Below are positions 57,479 to 64,000 of a DNA stretch of 64,000 bases, piece by piece. This DNA is from Gammaproteobacteria bacterium (GTDB lineage: Bacteria > Pseudomonadota > Gammaproteobacteria > Enterobacterales > Neiellaceae), in the NCBI GenBank assembly GCA_017425245.1, contig JAFOOX010000027.1, forward strand, positions 98,401-162,400, given 5' to 3'. The translations under genes and the position numbers were made by a program. Within the stretch, counting starts at the first letter, position 1. Every line of letters starts with the position of its first letter. The notes beneath the pieces were generated by a model, which saw nothing but the letters and a program-made list of their open reading frames with translations, ran no database searches and was not told the DNA's origin.

Positions 57479-60400
57479 CCACCGCTACCGCCAACCCCAA
57501 CCACGTCAACAAAAGCTGCAGCGATGCCAGAAACGCCGTCAGCAGCTGCCCGTTGGAACTCAAGAACATCCAGCTCATCCCGCTGCGTTACGGCCTGGTG
57601 GAACGCCACGCCCCCGAAGGGCTGCCCATGCCCTATCGCCTGCAGTCACGCCCGATGGGCTTTCGCCTGCTGCGGGATGGGTTTTTGTATGTGATTGTCG
57701 ATAACCGGGCAGACCAACCGCCACAACTGCATGAGTTTCAGCTGAAGGATGGGCTGGTGACCGGCCTGTTGTTCAAAGGCAGCAAGGTCTACGCAAACAA
57801 GCGCCAGGAATCAGGGCCAACCCATCTGGTGTACAAGCGCAGCGATCAACTGGCGGTGTGCTATTCCGAAATCCAATGGTCTGCCCGCAAATGCCAGCAG
57901 GTGCTCACCAGCAAGCGCGATCGCAACCAATTGATGCAGTCGCTGCAGCTGTCAGACACCATCACCCCTGAAGCGGGAAACGGCAATCTGCTCTCCCCTC
58001 GTTTTGCCGAAAAATGGCTGGCGGAGGCCAACGAACCACCGCCCACCAAAAACCCGGCCCTGCCCGATGACGAGCAGCAGGATTACAGCTGGGAGGCGTT
58101 TTCCCGTTTTGCCCGCACCGGCATTGGCAAGATCAAAAGCCAGATCCTTGGTGGTTACAGCAACGACCACCTTTACCTTGTCGTGCGTGACGATCTGGGG
58201 TTGATGCGTGATCTGGCCACCCATCAGGACATGGTCAGCAGTTGGTTGCGAGGCTGGGCCGACAGCGACGAAACTCAGCGACTAATGCACACCGGCAGTT
58301 ATATCGAGTCGCTCTATGCCAGTGATCTGCTGCGCAGCACCGCCGCCGCTGAAATGTGGCCCGATTTGACTGACGAGCAGCGCCAAAGCATTGCCGACTA
58401 TCTCAAGGCCAAACACCGCCCCGGCAAAAGCCGCCTGGATCACTATCAGGACAAAAGCTTCTATGACAGCAAAGAGACGCGCGAAGCTTGGTATGGCATG
58501 AAAAGCGCCTTGGGCGAATGGAAGTTACAGCAGTACGAAGACCAGATCGATGCGATGGACGATGCCATTGACGAGCGCCTCCACGGCGCCAAGTTTGGCC
58601 AGAAAGGGATCGCCGATCTGGTCCGGTTGCCGCAGATGGATGCCTTCTTGCGCGAACAACGGGCCAAGCAGGCCCGCTGGCATCAACGCCTGGCCCAGAT
58701 CACCGCCGACCGCATCCAGTTGCTGAACGACAACATCCTCGACAAGGCCACCTGGTATTTTGACCCACAACTGCCTGAGCAAGCCGACGGCTGCATCGAA
58801 ACTCAGGAAGTCTGCCTGCACGACTTTGTTCGCTGCGATCAATCACTGGCCGCCGTCACCCAACTGATCACCAACCACCCCGAGCTGGTCTTCCCGCATT
58901 TCTATACCCTGCCGTTGGAAGCAAGCGGCAAGCTGGTGCGCACCGAAGCAGCCAGCTTAATTACCCAGAGCGCCAAAGTCTTTGGCGAGGCGCTAACCGC
59001 AGGCGACAGCGCAGCCAGCCTTAACGCCATGATCGCCAAGTTTGGCCAGCTGGCGGATAACCTTGGTTTGGCCAACCTAAACCTCAGCAAAGAAGGCCAA
59101 GCCTTTAAAGTACAGCGCAACGCCCAGTTGTATACCCCCGTTCAGCTGGAACTCGCCGATCAATTCCAACGCCAATTAACTATTGCCCAGCGCAACCTCA
59201 GCATGATCGATATGGGGCAAGCCTTGCGGGCCAGGCCCATCGGTAACGCCATCATGGCGGCGACAGCAGAAGCCTTTGCCAGCCATGGCCTGACCCTGGA
59301 TGCCGGTGGCCTGGACGATATTCACGGCTTTATCCGCGACACCCAGCGCATGAATGAACTGCAGCGCCAAACCGAAAATCTTCACGGGCCCGGTCGCCGC
59401 CGCATCAAAGTCGAAGCGAAAGCGGCGGAGCGACGGAAGATCGCGTTGTTCAACCCGCTGCTGCCATCACCCGGCCCCGGCCAAGTAGGGCTGACCTTTG
59501 CCGGGTTTAAGAGTGATGAACTGGCCGAGATCAGCGCTCGCGCCAACGATTATCACCATGGCCGCCCCGTGACTGCCGTTGCCAAGGCGATGTTCGGGCC
59601 GATAAACGCCACCGTCAGCGGCGCCGCTATGCTGTTTGCCTGGTACAAGTTGAAGTTGTTTTGGGAGACTGCCCACGAGCAAATGGCACTCGACCGAGAA
59701 GACAGGAGGATAGATGTTCTGATTAATGCGACCGCTGGTGCCATTGGCGCTATTGCTGCGACTGGCGTCTCTTTCACCTGCAACGCGCTGGATGCGCTGT
59801 TGGCCAGCCATCACAGCGCCGGCCACCAATATCGCTTTGTCAGCAAGCTGGGCAGAGCGACCGCCTGGCTTTCAGTTCTCAGCTTTGGCCCCGCCATGCT
59901 GAGCGACCTCATCAATGCCCAAACGTGGGGAGATAACTGGATAAAAGCCCAAAGCCTGGGCGATAGTCGTTTGGCGCATAGCGCTAGCGTGGCCATGGCC
60001 GGCCATGCCGGTATGGCGGTGGTGGATGGCATAGGCGCGTTGAGAAGCGGCCAGCTGTTAGTGACGATGATTAGCCAAAAAGCCAACCAGCAGGCCGTGC
60101 TGCTGGCCAGCGCCCGCTTGCTCAGCCTGTTGCGGGCCGTTACCCCTTGGGGCATTGCCCTTACCGCCCTGCAGCTGAGCGGGGAATACCTGTACAACCA
60201 GCGCAACCGCAGCGAGCTGGAACACTGGCTGGAAACCAGCCCCTGGGGCCACAAGCCCATGCAGCGCGATCTGGCTGATGAGCTGCTGGAGCTGGTGCAG
60301 ATCAACGCCAGCCCCTCCGCCCAGCTGCTGGCGACCACCAGCGGCGACAGCACCCAGCTGCTGCTCCGCCTGCCCGCCTTGACCTTGGCCACCTTGGAGC

Positions 60401-60864
60401 AGGCCGAGCTCACCATTGTCCGCTACCCCTTTGCCGATAATAGCCAAGGCCATAGCCTGCATGAGCAGATCCTTCACCACGCTGCCAGCGCGGCCGAGCA
60501 ACGGCCAACCGCCCTGCTGCAACTGGCGCTGCCCATTAGCGGCCCAGAGCTGGAGCAATGGCAAGGGATGCGCTTACTGATCAGCTACCGCGCCCTGGCC
60601 AACAACCAGACACCTTTGCACTACTGGGGCGATATCACCATCCGCGATGGTTTTAAAGCCGGCCTCCATCTGCCCAAGCAGGCAGAAAGTCGCGCTCGCG
60701 CTGGCAGCAGTGGCCGCAGCAGCAGTGAACTGGCGCGGCCCAATCCAAAACCGCAGGCCATAACCCTCAAGCGGCTAAATAGCGTGTTGGGCCAAAACAA
60801 TGGCCACGCGATCACGCCGATGGATCTCACCCTTAATCAAGCCGCGAGCACCACCCATGGCTAA
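57475..60864 (+). CDS. VasX-like pore-forming T6SS effector
   Basis: An 1129-residue candidate membrane-active effector. Residues about 25-130 contain the VasX N-terminal pattern (LKNIQLIPLRYGLVER, RLQSRPMGFRLLRDGFLYV). The middle is mostly helical and soluble. Hydrophobic segments at about 698-725, 747-775, 795-815 and 870-905 form a membrane region such as colicin-type VasX uses to depolarise the target. The C-terminal 70 residues are polar. It overlaps the adaptor by four bases and the first immunity candidate by eight. Pore formation is inferred from layout and similarity. Confidence 0.85.
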   Translation: MTTATANPNHVNKSCSDARNAVSSCPLELKNIQLIPLRYGLVERHAPEGLPMPYRLQSRPMGFRLLRDGFLYVIVDNRADQPPQLHEFQLKDGLVTGLLFKGSKVYANKRQESGPTHLVYKRSDQLAVCYSEIQWSARKCQQVLTSKRDRNQLMQSLQLSDTITPEAGNGNLLSPRFAEKWLAEANEPPPTKNPALPDDEQQDYSWEAFSRFARTGIGKIKSQILGGYSNDHLYLVVRDDLGLMRDLATHQDMVSSWLRGWADSDETQRLMHTGSYIESLYASDLLRSTAAAEMWPDLTDEQRQSIADYLKAKHRPGKSRLDHYQDKSFYDSKETREAWYGMKSALGEWKLQQYEDQIDAMDDAIDERLHGAKFGQKGIADLVRLPQMDAFLREQRAKQARWHQRLAQITADRIQLLNDNILDKATWYFDPQLPEQADGCIETQEVCLHDFVRCDQSLAAVTQLITNHPELVFPHFYTLPLEASGKLVRTEAASLITQSAKVFGEALTAGDSAASLNAMIAKFGQLADNLGLANLNLSKEGQAFKVQRNAQLYTPVQLELADQFQRQLTIAQRNLSMIDMGQALRARPIGNAIMAATAEAFASHGLTLDAGGLDDIHGFIRDTQRMNELQRQTENLHGPGRRRIKVEAKAAERRKIALFNPLLPSPGPGQVGLTFAGFKSDELAEISARANDYHHGRPVTAVAKAMFGPINATVSGAAMLFAWYKLKLFWETAHEQMALDREDRRIDVLINATAGAIGAIAATGVSFTCNALDALLASHHSAGHQYRFVSKLGRATAWLSVLSFGPAMLSDLINAQTWGDNWIKAQSLGDSRLAHSASVAMAGHAGMAVVDGIGALRSGQLLVTMISQKANQQAVLLASARLLSLLRAVTPWGIALTALQLSGEYLYNQRNRSELEHWLETSPWGHKPMQRDLADELLELVQINASPSAQLLATTSGDSTQLLLRLPALTLATLEQAELTIVRYPFADNSQGHSLHEQILHHAASAAEQRPTALLQLALPISGPELEQWQGMRLLISYRALANNQTPLHYWGDITIRDGFKAGLHLPKQAESRARAGSSGRSSSELARPNPKPQAITLKRLNSVLGQNNGHAITPMDLTLNQAASTTHG

Positions 60865-62026
60865 AGCCCGCCCCACCTCATTTTTCCAACGCTTGCCCCG
60901 TGCCGGCCAGGTCAGCCGTTTTTTGGGCGGCAGTACCCTGTTTATCGCCCCACTGCCCCTGCCCACCGGCGTCTCCCCCAATGATTTCTCCGCCAATATC
61001 CTGGAAGTAAATGATGTTTATATGGATATCGGCATGGTCGGGGGCAATAAAAGCGATCACGCGGAGGTGATTGTCTCGTCCATTCTCGCTCTCAACCTAA
61101 TGATGTTTGGCATGGTTATACTTGATTATTACCTGACGACAAATGGGCCGTCCCCTGAGAAAGCATGGGATGGAGCAATGCAAATGCTGGAGTTCATATT
61201 ATATTTGTCAAAATACACACTATTTCCAATGTGCCTGGTGCTTGCCTATCAACTCTGGTACAGCACCTATTACAAAAGCCAGCACTGCCCATTGCGCTTT
61301 AACCGCCAGCGGCAACAACTGTGCTATATCCATAAAAAAGGGGCCAAGCCGATCTATGTGCCCTGGGAGAAGATCGCCGCCTGGCTCACCAGCAGCACTC
61401 TGGTTACTAACCATTTCGCCATGGGTCAACATGATTTCGGCATGGGCTTTTATGATCCCGACACCAAACTCGACTACACCTTAAGCTTTGGCACCCTCCA
61501 CCCCATGATCGCCCTGGGCCAATGGGAGGCGATCCGCGCCTTTATGGAGGGCGGCCCCAATGCCACCTTGTCGAAAGCCCACCATTTACCGGCTAGCCAG
61601 CTGCTGGATGAAAAACGGCGCCTGCTGCATGAGTGTTATCAACGAGGCCTCCACTCCATTTTCTACGTCGCCCTCTGGTATCTGTGGCATGCCTCTGCCC
61701 TGTGGCGGCTGCCCTACTGGATCGCCGAGTGGGATGAGCACTATCCCCACTGCCCCTTTCCCAAAGAGGTTGAAGAGTGGTCTAAACCCTTGCCCAAGAG
61801 CCAATGGACGCCGCCCAGCGATGAACTGCGCTATCAAGCGGCCCGCATCCGCTATGCCATGCGCCAAGGGGTCAGCTACGCCGATTACATCAACGGCAAA
61901 TGGCAACCAGAAACCGAACCGGATTTAAGCGGTCAACTAAATCCGCCCTCACCAACCATACCGCCAACCCTGCCCCGCCGACCACGCAAGGGCAAAGATG
62001 GCAAATACCTGAAATTTGGTAGCTGA
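60857..62026 (+). CDS. Candidate immunity membrane protein, copy 1 (DUF6708-like)
   Basis: A 389-residue protein whose ATG lies eight bases inside the effector stop. The N-terminus SFFQRLPRAGQVSRFLGGS and RFLGGSTLFIAPLPLPTG leads to a membrane hairpin (residues about 70-92 and 108-130). A cytosolic part follows with CPLRFNRQRQQLCYIHKKG and VPWEKIAAWL, a further hydrophobic patch, and a Pro/Arg-rich tail. It resembles DUF6708 proteins that travel with VasX-type effectors. By position it is the likely antidote to the effector; this is inference. Confidence 0.75.
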   Translation: MAKARPTSFFQRLPRAGQVSRFLGGSTLFIAPLPLPTGVSPNDFSANILEVNDVYMDIGMVGGNKSDHAEVIVSSILALNLMMFGMVILDYYLTTNGPSPEKAWDGAMQMLEFILYLSKYTLFPMCLVLAYQLWYSTYYKSQHCPLRFNRQRQQLCYIHKKGAKPIYVPWEKIAAWLTSSTLVTNHFAMGQHDFGMGFYDPDTKLDYTLSFGTLHPMIALGQWEAIRAFMEGGPNATLSKAHHLPASQLLDEKRRLLHECYQRGLHSIFYVALWYLWHASALWRLPYWIAEWDEHYPHCPFPKEVEEWSKPLPKSQWTPPSDELRYQAARIRYAMRQGVSYADYINGKWQPETEPDLSGQLNPPSPTIPPTLPRRPRKGKDGKYLKFGS

Positions 62027-62028
62027 GT

Positions 62029-63198
62029 GTGAGCAAAGCCCGCCCCACCTCATTTTTCCAGCGCCTGCCCCGTGCCGGCCAGGTGAGCCGTTTTTTGGGC
62101 GGCAGTACCCTGTTTATCGCCCCTTTGCCTCTGCCCACCGGCGTCTCCCCCAACGATTTCTCCGGCAATATCCTGGACGTCAATGATGTTTATATGGATA
62201 TCGGCATGGTCGGGGGCAATAAGGTTGACCATGCCAAGTTTGTCATCATCTGCATCCTAGGGCTCAACCTAATGATGTTTGGCATGGTGCCGTTGGTCTA
62301 TTACGGGATGATGAATGGACCTTATCCTGAGAACGCATGGGATGGAGCAATGCGAATGTTGGAGTTCATACTATATTTGTCAAAATACACACTATTTCCC
62401 ATGTGCTTGGTGCTTGCCTATCAACTCTGGTACAGCACCTATTACAAAAGCCAGCACTGCCCGTTGCGTTTTAACCGCCAGCGGCAACAGCTGTGCTACA
62501 TCCATAAAAAAGGGGCCAAGCCGATCTATGTACCCTGGGAGAAGATCGCCGCCTGGCTCACCAGCAGCACTCTGGTCACTAACCATTTCGCCATGGGCCA
62601 ACATGACTTCGGCATGGGCTTTTATGATCCCGACACCAAACTCGACTACACCTTAAGCTTTGGCACCCTCCACCCCATGATCGCCTTGGGCCAATGGGAG
62701 GCGATCCGCGCCTTTATGGAGGGCGGCCCCAATGCCACCCTGTCGAAAGCCCACCATTTGCCGGCTAGCCAGCTGCTGGACGAAAAACGGCGCCTGCTGC
62801 ATGAGTGTTATCAACGAGGCCTCCACTCCATTTTTTATGTTGCCCTCTGGTATCTGTGGCATGCCATTACCCTGTGGCGGCTGCCCTACTGGATCGCCGA
62901 GTCGGATGAGCACTATCCCCATTGCCCCTTTCCCAAAGAGGTTGAAGAGTGGTCGAAGCCCTTGCCCCGCAATCAATGGACGCCGCCCAGCGATGAACTG
63001 CGCTACCAAGCCGCCCGCATCCGCTATGCCATGCGCCAAGGGGTCAGCTACGCCGATTACATCAACGGCAAATGGCAACCAGAAACCGAACCTGATTTAA
63101 GCGGCCAACTAAATCCGCCCTCACCAACCATACCGCCAACCCTGCCCCGCCGACCACGCAAGGGCAAAGATGGCAAATACCTGAAATTTGGTAGCTGA
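62029..63198 (+). CDS. Candidate immunity membrane protein, copy 2 (DUF6708-like)
   Basis: A 389-residue near-twin of the preceding gene, starting with GTG two bases after its stop (MSKARPTSFFQRL). The differences from copy 1 cluster in the first membrane hairpin: KFVIICILGLNLMMFGMVPL replaces EVIVSSILALNLMMFGMVIL, and the loop reads YYGMMNGPYPENAW instead of YYLTTNGPSPEKAW. The cytosolic part is almost unchanged. It may protect against a variant effector or be a gene-dosage copy. Confidence 0.75.
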   Translation: MSKARPTSFFQRLPRAGQVSRFLGGSTLFIAPLPLPTGVSPNDFSGNILDVNDVYMDIGMVGGNKVDHAKFVIICILGLNLMMFGMVPLVYYGMMNGPYPENAWDGAMRMLEFILYLSKYTLFPMCLVLAYQLWYSTYYKSQHCPLRFNRQRQQLCYIHKKGAKPIYVPWEKIAAWLTSSTLVTNHFAMGQHDFGMGFYDPDTKLDYTLSFGTLHPMIALGQWEAIRAFMEGGPNATLSKAHHLPASQLLDEKRRLLHECYQRGLHSIFYVALWYLWHAITLWRLPYWIAESDEHYPHCPFPKEVEEWSKPLPRNQWTPPSDELRYQAARIRYAMRQGVSYADYINGKWQPETEPDLSGQLNPPSPTIPPTLPRRPRKGKDGKYLKFGS

Positions 63199-63246
63199 AT
63201 ATATGTACAGCTGCTGAATAATGGCACCAAAGGAGTTGAATAAAAC

Positions 63247-63636
63247 ATGAAAATATTAGTCAGCCTCGCCTTGGTTTGTCTGCTCTATGGTTGTTATAAG
63301 GTCTATGATTTCGTGACCGCAGATGTTGTGGTGGTTGAGGATTATTTTGGCGTGGTTGATGTTCTGGAAAAGGGCAATCCGCGACGGGACGGGTTTCAGC
63401 GCTTTTGCTCGATGGCTTACCTTGGCTGGGATCGCTTTCAGCCACAAAGCGAACAGCGACAGACGCAGCTACCATGCACCAACTACACCATATTCTTTGA
63501 GGTGCTAGATATGGTGTATAGCGCCTTTATTGTCAACTTCACCCTTGGCGTGCTTGCCCTGTTTATTGGCCGACTGGGTTACGGCTATTATCGCAAGCGT
63601 CAAGCTAAAAATAACCAAAGCGCCGCTGTGCGATAG
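63247..63636 (+). CDS. Small membrane protein of the T6SS cassette
   Basis: A 129-residue protein with a signal-like N-terminus whose Cys (LLYGC at residue 16) could be a lipobox. It has a soluble region of about 60 residues (YFGVVDVLEKGNPRRDGFQR and two more Cys) and a C-terminal membrane helix (FIVNFTLGVLALFIGRLGYG) with a basic tail. An AAAGGAG site lies 9 bases before the ATG. It is adjacent to the immunity genes, so an accessory or second immunity role is possible. No family was recognised. Confidence 0.65.
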   Translation: MKILVSLALVCLLYGCYKVYDFVTADVVVVEDYFGVVDVLEKGNPRRDGFQRFCSMAYLGWDRFQPQSEQRQTQLPCTNYTIFFEVLDMVYSAFIVNFTLGVLALFIGRLGYGYYRKRQAKNNQSAAVR

Positions 63637-63638
63637 CC

Positions 63639-63887
63639 ATGACCATCACCGACAAAGCGGGTAGCAACAGCGGCAACCAACCGCCCAAGGCTGGCGAAAC
63701 GCGCAGCTCTTTAGGCAGCGAAAGCCGTTTTATTGCCCCGCTACCACTGCCTACAGGTCAACCTGCGTTTGATACTGACGCGTGGATAAACACGATTGAT
63801 GACGTTAACTTAGAACTGGGCCAGACGAGTGGAGATAAAGTATGGAGTATTCAAGTTGTCATCCGACATTCCGCACCCGATTCATGA
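63639..63887 (+). pseudogene. Truncated third copy of the immunity-like gene
   Basis: An 82-codon frame that starts two bases after the previous stop. Residues about 30-75 (SRFIAPLPLPTG, then DDVNLELGQTSGDKVWSIQV) align with the N-terminus of the two full copies. After residue 75 (near base 63863) similarity ends and the frame runs into RHSAPDS and a stop. The sequence beyond belongs to an opposite-strand gene, so the copy was probably cut by an insertion or rearrangement. It is more diverged than copies 1 and 2 are from each other. Confidence 0.75.
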
Positions 63888-64000
63888 ATAAATCTGCCGG
63901 TATCTAGGGCCGAGAACGTCGATGATGGTCTCCTGAACGATGTTGATGTCGGTCACTTGGGATGGCCCGTCTCCCAGGTTGTATTCATGGATCCCGGCAA
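63882..64000 (-). CDS. C-terminus of an unidentified protein (runs off window)
   Basis: A minus-strand frame open from the window edge to a TGA at 63882-63884. The last 39 residues include EYNLGDGPSQVTDINIVQET and VLGPRYRQIYS. I do not recognise the family. It ends about 20 bases from the point where the third immunity copy stops matching, which would suit a mobile-element gene that ends close to the element's edge. There is no direct proof. Confidence 0.55.
   Translation of the reverse strand, partial: AGIHEYNLGDGPSQVTDINIVQETIIDVLGPRYRQIYS

Larger units (their letters stand above)
60857..63198 (+). repeat. Tandem duplication of an 1170-bp gene
   Basis: Two head-to-tail copies of equal length (60857-62026 and 62029-63198) are joined by two bases. 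By eye the proteins differ at about 24 of 389 residues, 14 of them within residues 66-102. The 3' halves are nearly identical in DNA, as far as seen. Confidence 0.92.

Overview
The window is chromosomal DNA of a high-GC gammaproteobacterium. Gene order matches that clade in several blocks: ttcA-uspE-fnr beside a ccoNOQP-ccoHIS cluster, lonH-fabA-rmf, purL/mltF/tadA, guaB-guaA and gpt-frsA. An S46 dipeptidyl-peptidase and a cbb3 oxidase cluster next to fnr point to the Shewanella/Ferrimonas/Aeromonas-Oceanimonas part of the class. This placement is inferred from synteny and recalled family sequences; no search was run.

Layout. 1-3.5 kb: the end of ygiQ, a YqaB-like phosphatase, a gene-poor stretch with only fragments, and cobB. 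3.5-7.3 kb: potABCD polyamine importer on the minus strand. 7.4-9.6 kb: a LysE/RhtB exporter, an unknown membrane protein and a Bax-like protein without the usual catalytic Glu. 9.6-12.4 kb: ttcA, uspE, fnr. 12.5-19.5 kb: the cbb3 oxidase (ccoNOQP) and its assembly genes (ccoHIS plus a TauE-like protein), reading toward fnr. 19.6-24.8 kb: an unknown lipoprotein, lonH, fabA behind a FabR-like palindrome, rmf (too short for usual ORF cut-offs) and a DUF3466 surface protein. 24.9-28 kb: a glutaredoxin-like protein, rlmKL, initiator tRNA-fMet and mscL. 28-34.7 kb: purL, mltF, a new small basic ORF, tadA and a PspB-like protein. 34.7-39.2 kb: guaB-guaA with an AbgA-like peptidase. 39.2-43.5 kb: a degenerate hydrolase, a decayed gene carrying a 33-bp tandem duplication, frsA, gpt and a purine permease. 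43.7-50.2 kb: pepD, a repeat-containing lipoprotein, a decayed gene, three linked small genes, a cyanide-insensitive-type bd oxidase and yejL. 50.2-56 kb: a five-PAS GGDEF-EAL protein and the S46 peptidase.

56.1-64 kb is the accessory island and the most interesting part. It is an orphan type VI secretion (T6SS) cargo cassette: a PAAR spike tip, a DUF4123 adaptor and an 1129-residue VasX-like pore-forming effector, all overlapping. They are followed by two tandem 1170-bp copies of a membrane protein gene (candidate immunity genes), a small membrane protein, and a third copy cut off after about 75 residues where unrelated sequence begins. No vgrG, hcp or structural T6SS gene is present. The two full copies differ mostly within residues 66-102, the first membrane hairpin, as expected if that segment sets specificity.

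How the genes work together: fnr, the cbb3 oxidase and the bd oxidase describe a facultative respirer with low-oxygen and alternative terminal oxidases. guaB, guaA, gpt, purL and the AzgA-type permease form a broad purine set spread over 15 kb.
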